Shown here in pieces: positions 1 through 9,000 of a stretch of 15,509 nt of DNA. The DNA is taken from positions 1 to 15,509 of the forward strand of contig JBLNDG010000029.1 in NCBI GenBank assembly GCA_050261415.1. Direction: 5' to 3'. A program made the position numbers and the translations under genes. This DNA comes from JBLNDG01 sp050261415 (GTDB lineage: Bacteria; Bacillota; Clostridia; Lutisporales; Lutisporaceae). Each line of letters opens with the position of its first letter. Position 1 is the first letter of the stretch. The notes beneath the pieces are model-generated. The model was not told the DNA's origin and did no database searches. It saw only the letters and a list, made by a program, of their open reading frames with translations.

Positions 1-1
1 T

Positions 2-97
2 GAATACGAAAACATAAGGAATTCAATCGCAGAAAAAATAGCAGAGGATAATAACAGCTATAATGTCTTAATAAATATGGTTAGTTTAAGCAATTAA
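2..97 (+). CDS. C-terminal end of an unidentified protein (partial)
   Basis: An open frame runs from the window edge to a TAA at 95-97 and gives 31 residues ending in NMVSLSN. It is rich in Glu, Asn and Ile and could be the end of a helical protein. It points toward the bidirectional terminator at 127-164, which supports a real plus-strand gene ending here. The fragment is too short to assign a family, and chance openness cannot be excluded. Confidence 0.35.
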   Translation, partial: EYENIRNSIAEKIAEDNNSYNVLINMVSLSN

Positions 98-126
98 AAA
101 GACTTCTATTGAAACATTACCCTTAC

Positions 127-164
127 AAAAAAGATAGGCATTTTAATAATGTCTATCTTTTTTT
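127..164. terminator. Bidirectional intrinsic terminator
   Basis: The arms GATAGGCATT (133-142) and AATGTCTATC (148-157) pair around a 5-nt loop with one G-T wobble. They are flanked by A6 on the left and T7 on the right, so each strand reads a stem followed by a U-run. It can end both the plus-strand gene at 2-97 and the minus-strand csoR-ATPase operon. Confidence 0.85.
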
Positions 165-224
165 ATAAACTTATTTGTTTATATTTTTATTTTATGTATA
201 TTGTTTATTTCATAAATTCCGTTG

Positions 225-2090
225 TCATTTACTTTTATAGTTTAGCAGCAAAGCAGAATTTATAATAACCGCAACAGAGCCGACATTGTGTACTAAGGCG
301 CCGACTACAGGGTTTAAAATACCTGTCATTGCCAATATAATAGCCACAAAATTGAGAAGCATGGAAAGAGTTAAGTTCAGCTTAATTGTTTTCATAGTTT
401 TTTTTGACAGGCTTAACAGGTGAGGAATACATTTAATGTCATCACTGACAAGGGCAATATCTGCCGCTTCAACAGCAATGTCGCTGCCAATGCCGCCCAT
501 TGCAACCCCTACAAATGCTTTTTTAAGAGCAGGTGCATCATTAATACCATCACCGACCATGCAAACCATCTCATTTTTACTCTGATATTGCTCAATTGCG
601 GACATCTTATCTTCCGGCAAGCATTCCGAGTGAACATTGACTATACCGACACTCTCTGCAATATGGGAAGCTGCTTGTGCATTATCCCCGGTCAGCAATA
701 TGCTTTCTACATCGAGTGCATGAAGCTTTTTAATCATATCCGCAGAATCTTTACGCAATGTATCGGATAGAGCTACAAAACCAGCTTCGCAGACGTTTAT
801 GGCAACATAGATAATTGTACAGCCGTCGTTTCTGTATTCGGAGGCCTTGTCCAGCATATCCTGAGATATTGCCACAGAGTTTTCAGCCAGCAGCTCGGTA
901 TTTCCCGCCAGAATTGCATCACCTTCAACAGTTGCTTTAACACCCCTGCCTGCAATCATTACGAATTCTTGAGGCTCTTGCAAAGTTGCAGCTGATGTAC
1001 TTCTAAAATTAGAAACAACAGCTTTACCTAATGGGTGCTCGGAACGTAGCTCCGCAGAAGCTGTAAGCGTCAATAACCTTTCTGAATCTATATAGGCATT
1101 AAAGCTTTGCACAGCTACAACAGAAGGTTTGCCATAAGTGAGAGTACCCGTCTTGTCAAATGCAATTCTGGTTACAGTTGATAGTCTTTCAAGAGCATCT
1201 CCTTCACGGACAAGAATACCATACTTTGTAGCATTGCCGATACCGGCCATAATGGCAGTAGGAGTTGCAAGCACTAAAGCACAGGGGCAGAATACAACAA
1301 GAATGGTAACGGCGCGAATAATTTCCCCTGTAATGAGCCATGTCCCAATCGCAGATGTAAGAGCAATCACAACTATCCACGTGGCCCATCTGTCTGCAAT
1401 GCCAACAATTTTTGCCTTGCTTGCATCAGCAGATTCTACAAGTCTGATCATTCTCTGCAATGAGCTGTTCTCACCCACCTTGGTGGCTTTCATATCAAAG
1501 GTGCCAAACTGGTTTACCGTTCCGCTGAAAACCTCATCACCCACGCCTTTATCAACCGGCAGGGATTCACCTGTCATTACCGATTGATTGATGGAAGTTT
1601 GCCCAGAGATAATTATACCGTCAACAGCGATGGTCTCGCCTGCCAGTACACGGAGCAAATCGCCAACCTGTACTTGTTCGGCAGGTATCGTACTTTCTGC
1701 TCCGTCACGAACCACTCTTGCAGTCCGAGGAGTGAGATGTACCAGTTTTTCAATACCGGCACGTGCTTTTGCAACGGTACGTTCTTCTAGTAATGCACCA
1801 AGCTGCATTATGAAAGCAACCTCGCCTGCGGCAAAGGTTTCACCAATAAGAATTGATGCAACCAGTGCGATTGAAACCAGAACATCTGCCTTAATATCAA
1901 ATCTATATATTAATCCTTCAATTGCACCTTTTACAATAGGGATACCGCAAAGAACAATTGCTATCCATGCAGCATCGATTTGTAAATTCCCGATGTGGAA
2001 AAAGCTGATAATCAACGATACCGCAGATACTATTAAAAAGAGTATGGAATGGTTTTCTTCATTTTTTAGAAAGACAATTAGCCTTTTCAT
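225..2090 (-). CDS. P1B-type heavy-metal-exporting ATPase
   Basis: The 621-residue protein is a membrane pump that uses ATP to move a soft or transition metal ion out of the cytoplasm. Visible motifs are the actuator TGES (173-176), the transmembrane metal site CPC (268-270), the phosphorylation loop DKTGTLT with D312, the P1B-specific HP pair (H352-P353) and the hinge GDGINDAP (513-520). There is no N-terminal CxxC metal-binding domain, so it is shorter than most CopA or CadA proteins. The last membrane helix carries HNVGS (601-605) and N611, instead of the M..SS of CopA or the DxG of ZntA. An HNx[ST]-like motif in this helix is, as I recall, a feature of CtpC-type Mn/Zn pumps. Substrate is therefore uncertain among Zn, Cd, Mn and Cu. 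It lies 8 nt after csoR and is almost certainly cotranscribed with it. Confidence 0.93.
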   Translation of the reverse strand: MKRLIVFLKNEENHSILFLIVSAVSLIISFFHIGNLQIDAAWIAIVLCGIPIVKGAIEGLIYRFDIKADVLVSIALVASILIGETFAAGEVAFIMQLGALLEERTVAKARAGIEKLVHLTPRTARVVRDGAESTIPAEQVQVGDLLRVLAGETIAVDGIIISGQTSINQSVMTGESLPVDKGVGDEVFSGTVNQFGTFDMKATKVGENSSLQRMIRLVESADASKAKIVGIADRWATWIVVIALTSAIGTWLITGEIIRAVTILVVFCPCALVLATPTAIMAGIGNATKYGILVREGDALERLSTVTRIAFDKTGTLTYGKPSVVAVQSFNAYIDSERLLTLTASAELRSEHPLGKAVVSNFRSTSAATLQEPQEFVMIAGRGVKATVEGDAILAGNTELLAENSVAISQDMLDKASEYRNDGCTIIYVAINVCEAGFVALSDTLRKDSADMIKKLHALDVESILLTGDNAQAASHIAESVGIVNVHSECLPEDKMSAIEQYQSKNEMVCMVGDGINDAPALKKAFVGVAMGGIGSDIAVEAADIALVSDDIKCIPHLLSLSKKTMKTIKLNLTLSMLLNFVAIILAMTGILNPVVGALVHNVGSVAVIINSALLLNYKSK

Positions 2091-2098
2091 CTTGCTAC

Positions 2099-2374
2099 CT
2101 AACCCATTCTCGAAAAATGCTCTACCGCTTTGGCAAATTCAGCAATTGTTTTATCCGCGTCGCCATGTACAATACCGTCACGAACGCAGTGCTGCAAATG
2201 ACCTTCCAAGACAGCTTGTCCAACTTTATGCAGTGCGCTTTTTGCCGCGTTGATTTGTATTAAGATATCTTCACATGGAACATCCTTATCTACCATTTCT
2301 GAGATAGCTCTAAGCTGTCCCTCAATTTTTCTTATTCTGGCCTGAACCTTTGGAACATCCATACACTGACGCAT
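2099..2374 (-). CDS. csoR: CsoR/RcnR-family metal-sensing repressor
   Basis: This is a 91-residue all-helical DUF156 (CsoR/RcnR family) repressor that leaves its operator when metal binds. The RIRKIEGQLRAI signature is at 13-24. C34, H59 and C63 reproduce the spacing of the Cu(I) ligands C36, H61 and C65 of M. tuberculosis CsoR, which favours Cu(I) over the Ni/Co (RcnR) or persulfide (CstR) branches. The ATG at 2374 has an AGGAGGA six nt upstream. It is the first gene of the operon with the P1B ATPase, and a palindrome over its own promoter suggests autoregulation. The family is sure; the copper assignment is an inference from the ligand set. Confidence 0.9.
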   Translation of the reverse strand: MRQCMDVPKVQARIRKIEGQLRAISEMVDKDVPCEDILIQINAAKSALHKVGQAVLEGHLQHCVRDGIVHGDADKTIAEFAKAVEHFSRMG

Positions 2375-2406
2375 ATTTTATCCTCCTGCGCAATAATATT
2401 TACTTT

Positions 2407-2428
2407 ATACTCATAGGGGTATGGGTAT
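2407..2428. promoter_or_regulatory. Probable CsoR operator
   Basis: The arms ATACTCATA and TATGGGTAT form a 9-bp inverted repeat with one mismatch around a GGGG centre. G/C-tract centres flanked by AT-rich inverted arms (ATAC...GTAT) are typical of CsoR-family operators. It lies just downstream of the -10 box of the csoR promoter, over the expected transcription start, where a bound repressor would block initiation. Confidence 0.7.
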
Positions 2429-2457
2429 AATTTATCATAGCAGGAATCCTTTGTCAA
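2429..2457 (-). promoter_or_regulatory. Promoter of the csoR-ATPase operon
   Basis: On the minus strand there is a perfect -35 TTGACA (2457-2452), a 17-nt spacer and an extended -10, TGATAAATT (hexamer 2434-2429). The start point would fall inside the inverted repeat at 2407-2428, about 50 nt before the csoR ATG. Confidence 0.75.
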
Positions 2458-2459
2458 CC

Positions 2460-2494
2460 AAAAAGAGTAGAATGTGATTACGCACTCTACTCTT
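2460..2494 (-). terminator. Intrinsic terminator after the two-component genes
   Basis: On the minus strand, AAGAGTAG (2494-2487) pairs perfectly with CTACTCTT (2470-2463), with an inner GTG/CAC pairing, and a T-run follows (2464-2460). It lies about 50 nt after the kinase stop codon and just before the csoR promoter, so it insulates the two operons. Confidence 0.8.
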
Positions 2495-2544
2495 ATCTAT
2501 TTTGAGGCAGCTGTAATATTTGAAGGAATACTGGGATACTTGCA

Positions 2545-3930
2545 TCATATCACAGCCTTAAGACGTACAGTAAATGTTATCTTGTTGTCTTCACTACTGG
2601 CTGAAATTTCACCGCCATGCAGATCGACTATACTTTTGGCTATTGCCAGCCCTAGTCCTGAGCCTTCGTTTGAGGGTCTTGATTTTTCTACCTTATAAAA
2701 CCTTTCGAATAAAAGAGGCAGCTCTTCAGTAGGAATTTCATCACCACTGTTTGTTATTTCAATCACGGCATAATCCTTGTCAGTATGCAGTCGAACGTTA
2801 ATCTCACTGAAATCATATGAGTACCTTATCGCATTGGTTAGTATGTTTTCAAAAACTCTTGCCAATTTGTCGGGTTCGGCTTTAACCAGTACCCTGCTTG
2901 CCGAAATATCCGTTTTGAATTTCAGTTGTTTCTCGCCACAAAGCGGTAAGAGTTCTTCCAATAGTTGTTTTAACAGTTCATTCATACAGATTGTCTGAGT
3001 ATCTTTGACTTTAACCGTATTGCTTAATAGCATATACTCAAACAAGTCATCTACCAACTGTTTAAGCTTGCAGCTCTTGCTATACAATATATCAATATAG
3101 TGTTCCGCCTGGCCCTCATCATTATATCTTTTTTCTTTAAGCAGATTTACATAACCTATAATAGATGTTAAAGGCGCTCTTAAGTCATGGGAGATATTCG
3201 TTATAAGTTCATTTTTGGATTTTTCAACATTTATCTCATTTTTTATCTTTTCTTGCAGTTTACACGTCATAAGATTAATATTTTCACCTAAAAGCCGCAG
3301 TTCATCATTTTCTGCCTCCCGGACCCTGAAATCCAGATCTCCGCCGGAGATTTCCTTCAATCCGTCCGAAAGCTCCCTTAAATACTTTATCCTGCTCCGG
3401 GTAAGGAGATAGAATAGTATTATGAATACTCCCAGTCCTTGCATTGCCCCTAAGAGTACATTCCCGTTGGCACTATAAATCAGTTTGCGTTTGGGAATAC
3501 CCCTGACTATTATATATACTGTACCACCGTCAAAGCTATCAGACTGGTAAAATCTATAAAAATAGCCTTCGCCTCGATATGTTGTCGTAGCGATAATTTT
3601 TGCAATTTCTTTTATATCTACCTCGTTCTCTTTTACATTTTCTGATTTGATCAGTATTCTGCCGTTCTTGTCAGTAGTTATAATTTGAAGCCCATAATAC
3701 TTGGCCAGTTTATTTATATAAGCTTGGTTGTCAGGGCTATAACCATATAGATCCGAGCAGTGGCTGGTAATTTCTATAAAGATGCTGTCCGCAGCACTTA
3801 CTATATTATCTATATCCGATGAAACAGAGAATGTTATTTCCCCTCCGTATATAAATGTTACCATAAATGCTGTGATACATATGATATATGTAACTACAAG
3901 CTTAAAGAATATACTGCATCTAATTCTCAA
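2545..3930 (-). CDS. Membrane sensor histidine kinase (VanS-like)
   Basis: A 461-residue two-component kinase. A membrane helix (about 9-29) and a second one (about 157-177) enclose an extracellular sensor region of about 125 residues. A HAMP linker follows (about 178-230). The H-box NISHDLRAPLTS places the phospho-accepting His at 248. The ATPase domain shows the N-box ENILTN (361-366), the F-box FERFYK (408-413) and the G2 box GSGLGLAIAKS (423-433). The usual Asp of the G1 box is Asn (NSG, 394-396), a variant I believe occurs in VanS-like kinases. The start is a TTG at 3930 that overlaps the end of the regulator gene by 11 nt, with a GGGGGTGGG ribosome site upstream, which points to translational coupling. 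The kinase looks intact although its partner gene is frameshifted. The stimulus is unknown. Confidence 0.9.
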   Translation of the reverse strand: MRIRCSIFFKLVVTYIICITAFMVTFIYGGEITFSVSSDIDNIVSAADSIFIEITSHCSDLYGYSPDNQAYINKLAKYYGLQIITTDKNGRILIKSENVKENEVDIKEIAKIIATTTYRGEGYFYRFYQSDSFDGGTVYIIVRGIPKRKLIYSANGNVLLGAMQGLGVFIILFYLLTRSRIKYLRELSDGLKEISGGDLDFRVREAENDELRLLGENINLMTCKLQEKIKNEINVEKSKNELITNISHDLRAPLTSIIGYVNLLKEKRYNDEGQAEHYIDILYSKSCKLKQLVDDLFEYMLLSNTVKVKDTQTICMNELLKQLLEELLPLCGEKQLKFKTDISASRVLVKAEPDKLARVFENILTNAIRYSYDFSEINVRLHTDKDYAVIEITNSGDEIPTEELPLLFERFYKVEKSRPSNEGSGLGLAIAKSIVDLHGGEISASSEDNKITFTVRLKAVI

Positions 3931-4613
3931 TTTTATAGCCCACCCCCCATACTGTTTTCAAATATCGGGGTTCCTTAGGGTTTCTCTCTATCTTTTCTCT
4001 GATTTTTCTTATATGCACCATTACAGTGTTATCGGATTCAAAGTATTCTTCCTTCCACACTTCTTCATATATCCTATTGATAGCAAAGACTATCCCCTTA
4101 TTTCGCGCCAGGAGCTCCAGAATCGAAAACTCCGTGGGTGTAAGCTTTATCTCTCTATCCCCTGCTCTAACTTCATGAGTTAGGGTGTTTATAGATAAAT
4201 CATCAATTTCTATAACATCACTTGAATTTTTATTGCCTGTATTAAATCTGGTGTAACGCCTTAGCTGGGATTTGACCCTGGCTATGAGCTCGAGCGGATT
4301 GAAGGGCTTTGTCATATAGTCGCCGGCACCTATCGTCAAACCCAGGATTTTATCAGTATCCTGGGTTTGACGATAGGAATATTATTGGTATATCCTTGTC
4401 ATTCCGCAGTTTTATGCAAGTCTCAATTCCATCCATTCTTGGCATCATTATGTCAAGAATTATCAGATCCGGCTTCTGCTCTTTCAGCAATTGCAAAGCC
4501 TCTATACCATTAGAAGCCATAAGGGTATTGTAGTTTTCAGTCCTCAGGTATACCCCAATCAGTTCTCTGATTTCCGGATCATCATCGGCAACTAGTATTG
4601 TGTGCCTTTCCAT
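3920..4613 (-). pseudogene. OmpR/VanR-family response regulator, frameshifted
   Basis: Two reading frames together make one standard OmpR-family regulator. The first (4613 to 4353, 86 residues) is the receiver domain, with the acidic pocket D11/D12 and phospho-acceptor D54 in IILDIMMPRMDG, and the switch Ser at about 81. The second begins inside the receiver, contains the conserved Lys of DYMTKPF and continues into the winged-helix domain with its NTVMVHIRKIREKI recognition helix, ending at 3920. In the second frame the seam reads DTDKILGLTIGAGDY, the normal continuation of FLSS, so about two bases are missing (or one is extra). The break lies in the perfect inverted repeat at 4329-4377. The ATG at 4613 has a GAGGTG ribosome site. 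As written, the gene gives only a truncated receiver. It may be genuine decay, a phase-type mutation or a sequence error. Confidence 0.85.
4329..4377. repeat. Perfect 19-bp inverted repeat within the regulator gene
   Basis: CCTATCGTCAAACCCAGGA (4329-4347) is the exact reverse complement of 4359-4377, with an 11-nt loop. It lies in coding sequence, has no T-run and coincides with the frameshift of the response regulator gene. Confidence 0.95.
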
Positions 4614-4690
4614 ACAAACACCTCATATAAAACAATTACGTACACTTTAAGGATACGTCGGGATAAATCAAACCGTATTATACAGTTAAA

Positions 4691-5878
4691 TTATATTATT
4701 TTGTTGGTACAGCTTTCAAAAAGCTTTACCGGGTTGATTATCTTGCCGAGGCTGTGAGGTTCCCCATCATGATTTATTTGTACTACATCACCTGTGCTCA
4801 ATACATTATTCCAGAAGGTTTCCGGGTTTATGTCCGGTTTTACCTGACAAGCCAATGCATATAGACCGGCTATATACGGAACCGCCCAGCTCCACCCGCC
4901 GCTTCTATAAAATGCATAATCACTTGCACCTGTAGGACTTGCCGTAGTCCTGGAGTCCATTGGAACAAGCAGGGTATCAATCCCCAATTCCCTTTTGCCC
5001 TCATAATACTGATCTGCCCACCACAGGCCAGGCAGATATGAGTTCTTATTCTCCGGATCTGAAGATACATCCCGCCCTAATCCGTCAAATTTAAAACCAT
5101 ATGTCTCACTCAACGAGCAGGACACAACAATGTTCTCAGCTTTAGCCCTTTCTACTGCTTTATTTATTTCTTCATATCCCGTTTGCCCGGGACTCCAACC
5201 TAATGAAATCGAAATAACACGTATTTTTTCATTTGCAGGCAAGGTTTTATTAATCTCAATGACCCTGTCGACTGCTTTATCCATCCATGTAAAGTCATAC
5301 TTAAAGCTGTCTTTTTTCATTTCTCCCGGAATAAGCGCGATATAATACAGATTTGCTTCCGGAACCACTCCAACCGTTTTCCCTACAGCAATGGATGCAA
5401 CAGCCGCGCCATGCATTTCAGCTGTATCATATTTGTTGTTGATTGCTTCATAAGACTTTAGACTGTCCTTATATTCAAAATGTTCAGTAAGTAAGGTTTG
5501 ATCAATTATTGCAATGCCTACCCCTTTGCCTGTAATACCTTTGTTATGTACACTTTTAAGTCCCAACCCCGGGTTCTTCCCCAGCTCCATTATGGCCTTC
5601 GGGTCGAAACCTTCAGGCAGAATTGCAGGCCATCTGGTATTAGTATCAAAATCTGCATATGACAAATCGTTCAGGCGGTTTTTAATATCCAAGGACCTCA
5701 AATCGTAGCCCCTCAGGTCAACCTGCCATGGGTCAGTTTTATCTGCGTTATAGGTTGGTAATGTTTTTAGTCAGTCTCTGTGCAAATTCATAGCTCTAAC
5801 TGACTTGGCGGATTGGTCGCTGCATGCAGTTGCAAATAGGAGAGATAAAATTAAGGTAATAGACAATATTTTTTTCAT
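4691..5878 (-). pseudogene. Subtilisin-like (S8) lipoprotein protease, interrupted by a stop
   Basis: From the ATG at 5878 (AGGAGGAG five nt upstream) the frame encodes a lipoprotein signal, MKKILSITLILSLLFATAC, so the Cys at residue 19 would be lipidated. A TGA at 5773-5771 (codon 36) stops the frame. The same frame then stays open through the whole protease domain to 4691, so this is a single nonsense codon; a TGG-to-TGA change is one possible origin. Numbered from the full start, the subtilase triad is probably Asp126 (GIAIID), His156 (EMHGAAVA) and Ser330 (GGWSWAVPYIAG). The usual oxyanion-hole Asn is not obvious in VVSCSLSETYG, so activity is uncertain. A TTG at 5701 could restart a 336-residue protein, but it would lack the export signal and has no good ribosome site. 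It lies directly upstream of the two-component genes on the same strand, which suggests a functional link. Confidence 0.8.
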
Positions 5879-5883
5879 TATAA

Positions 5884-5911
5884 CTCCTCCTGTTGTGTAT
5901 TTACTTTAATA
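5884..5911 (-). promoter_or_regulatory. Leader and possible -10 of the protease gene
   Basis: TATTAA (5911-5906) is the best -10 candidate, with no good -35, as expected for an activator-dependent promoter. A strong AGGAGGAG ribosome site (5891-5884) precedes the ATG at 5878. Confidence 0.4.
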
Positions 5912-5924
5912 CTAGCTGATTAAC

Positions 5925-5964
5925 CTTAAGGAAAAGTTATGAAAAAACTTAAGATTTTCTTAAA
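5925..5964 (-). promoter_or_regulatory. Phased TTAAG boxes, probable response-regulator operator
   Basis: On the minus strand TTTAAG (5964-5959), an AT-rich 5-nt spacer and CTTAAG (5953-5948) form a direct repeat with 11-bp period. A third CTTAAG (5930-5925) lies 23 bp further on, near the expected -35 position. Direct repeats one helical turn apart are the usual binding sites of OmpR-family dimers; S. aureus SaeR uses a similar GTTAA-N6-GTTAA. The nearby VanR-like regulator is the obvious candidate ligand. Confidence 0.5.
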
Positions 5965-5978
5965 TCTTTTAGTCTGAT

Positions 5979-6014
5979 AAAAAAGAAGAAGAACCTTCTA
6001 AAAGGCTCCCCTTC
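5979..6014 (-). terminator. Intrinsic terminator of pyc
   Basis: On the minus strand a 13-bp stem (6014-6002 with 5997-5985, including G-U pairs) closes on a TTAG loop and is followed by T6 (5984-5979). It lies about 44 nt after the pyc stop and ahead of the protease promoter. Confidence 0.85.
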
Positions 6015-6057
6015 GTTTTGAGCTTCACTGTATTGTATTTTTTCCCGCTACCCTCCG

Positions 6058-9000
6058 TTAAGCCAGTTCTATCAGAAGCTGTCCGGCCTTTATCTGCTGT
6101 CCTTCCTTCACATAAATCTTTTCTATCTTGCCAGCCTTAGGAGCGAGAATATTTGTTTCCATCTTCATAGCCTCTACAATAATAAGGCTTTGCTTATCAT
6201 TCACGTTATCTCCCTCCTGGACCAGTATCTTTGATACCACCCCCGGGATTGATGCCCCGATTTCATTTATGTCGCTGGGGTTTGCCATCAACTCCTGTTC
6301 TATTTTGCTTCTTTCACCGTAGGCCTTGTCGAATATTTTAATTTCCCTTCTGTTTCCGTTGATCTCAAATACCACCGTCACGTAACCATCCTGATCTACC
6401 TTCTGCATTTCGATCAGCTTGACAATCATGATTTTTCCTTCTTCAAGCTCAATCTCGCAGGTTTCACCCTCTCTCAAGCCATAGAAGAATACATGGCTCT
6501 CCAGATTGCTGAGATCACCGTACTCATTTATGAATTTCAAATAATCCTTATATACTTTGGGATACAAAGCATAGCTGAGTATATTTCTTATATTGGGCTC
6601 ATCATGAAGCTCATCAGCCAGTTTCCTGGAAACATCATCGAAGTCCGCCGGTTCAAGGATTTCTCCGGGCCTCACGGTAATCGGCGCTTCCCCCTTTAAT
6701 ACAATTTTCTGCAGTTCCTCCGGAAAGCCTCCCACAGGTTGTCCCATCATCCCCTTGAAATAGGAAACTGCTGAATCCGGGTAATTTAGATTCCTGCCTT
6801 TTTCCAATATATTGTCCTTTGTCAGGCCATTTTTTACCATAAATATTGCCAAATCCCCGACAACTTTGGAGGAAGGCGTTACCTTCACAATATCTCCCAA
6901 AAGCTCATTTACGTCCTTATACATGAGCTTGACTTCATCGAACAAGTGCCCCATCCCGAAGCTTTCGACCTGGGATCTCAGGTTGGAATACTGGCCTCCG
7001 GGAATCTCATACCTGTATATCTCCGCTGTACCTGATTTAAGCCCGGACTCAAAGGGTTCATAGAGTTTTCTCGTATCGTACCAGTAGTCGCTGAGCTTCT
7101 GTATATCGTCAAGCCCAATTCCAGTATCCCTGTCGGTATTTGCCAGGGCTGCAACGATGGAATTCAATGCCGGCTGACTTGTCAATCCCGCCATTGAATT
7201 GAAGGCTGCATCCGCTATGTCGACTCCTGCATTTGCCGCCATCATTACCGTAGCAATCCCATTGCCGCTGGTATCGTGGGTGTGAAGGTGTATGGGAATT
7301 GAAATGTACCGTTTCAGAGTCTCCACCAGCTTCTTTGCCGCATAGGGCTTGAGTAAGCCTGCCATATCCTTTATACCCAGTATATGGGCTCCCATCCGCT
7401 CTATTTCCACTGCTGTATCTACGTAATATTTCAAAGAATATTTCTCTCTTTTTTCATCTAGAATATCGCCGGTGTAGCAAATAGCAACCTCCGCCACCTT
7501 TCCCGACTTGAGAGCTTCATCCAGGGCTACTTCCATTCCCTTCAGCCAGTTCAGAGAATCAAAGATTCTGAATATGTCTATGCCCTGTTTTGCCGACTCC
7601 CTGATAAATTCCCTTATAACATTGTCGGGGTAGTTGGTATATCCTACTGCATTTGAGCCTCTTACGAGCATCTGGAATAATATATTGGGTACCTTGCTCC
7701 TGAGCATTTGCAGCCTTCTCCATGGGGATTCCTTAAGAAACCTGTAGCTTACATCAAAGGTTGCTCCTCCCCACATCTCCAGGGAGAAAAGATCCTTTGC
7801 CAATACCGACGTGGCCTCTGAAATCTTAAGTATATCCTTTGTCCTAAGCCTGGTGGCAACAAGAGACTGATGGGCATCCCTATAAGTCGTGTCTGTTAAA
7901 AGGAGCTTATTTTGTGATTTTATCCAGTCAATGAGACCTTTTACACCCTTCTCGTCCAGTATCTGCTTTGTTCCTGAAAGGTTTTCCGGTATTGTGATCT
8001 GCGGTACCTTTGGTATATCAAAATCCTTTTTTGTATCCTTTATTTCATTTACCAGCTTTTCCCCTATAAACTTTATGATTTTGGTTTCTTTATCCTTCTT
8101 GGGTCTTATATCAAAAAGCTCAGGTGTTTCATCAATGAAACCCGTTGTACATTCACCGTTTTTAAAGGTAGGATGGTTCAGGACGTTTATGATAAAGTCC
8201 TCGTTGGTCTTGACCCCCTTTACGGAAAGCTCCTTGATGGAGCGTGATGCCTTCCTCACTGCATCATCAAAAGTCCTGGACCAGGAGACGATTTTTACCA
8301 GAAGGGAATCATAATATGGAGTGATCGTTGAACCTGTATATCCGTTGCCTCCATCCAGTCTTATTCCAAAGCCGGAGCCGCTTCTGTATTCGGTAATTTT
8401 TCCGGTATCCGGGGCGAAATTGTTGAAGGGGTCCTCAGTAGTTATCCTACACTGTATTGCGTAGCCCTTTTTCTCAATGTCCTCCTGGGATTTGATTCCT
8501 ATCTCCGGAGAATCAAGGGGGTATCCCTGGGCAATCAGAAGCTGGCTCTGGACGATATCTATACCCGTAATCATCTCAGTAATTGTATGTTCTACCTGAA
8601 TCCTCGGGTTCATCTCAATAAAATAGTGCTGCCCCGTGCTGTCCATTAAAAATTCTATAGTACCCGCGCTTTCATAATTAAGCTTCCTTGCTATCTTCAA
8701 AGCATCCTCACAGATTGCTTTTCTCTTCTCTTCAGTAATAGACAATGCAGGAGCAAATTCTATGATTTTCTGATGTCTCCGCTGAATTGAGCAATCCCTT
8801 TCAAAGAGGTGTACGATATTTCCATATAGATCTCCCAACAGCTGCACCTCAATATGCTTCGGCCTGTCAAGATACTTCTCGATAAACACCGCATCATTTC
8901 CAAAGGCTTTTCTTGCTTCACTCCTTGCGCTCCTGTATGAAGAAACGAATTCCTTTTCCTCATAGACAATCCTCATGCCCCTGCCTCCGCCTCCGGCAGC

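Noticed and set aside
1588..2253. A 221-codon plus-strand open frame
   Set aside because: It is antisense to the conserved P1B ATPase and csoR, and its composition is that of a shadow frame.
4329..4377. The inverted repeat as a transcription terminator or a gene boundary between two separate proteins
   Set aside because: It has no T-run and the two flanking frames are halves of one receiver domain.
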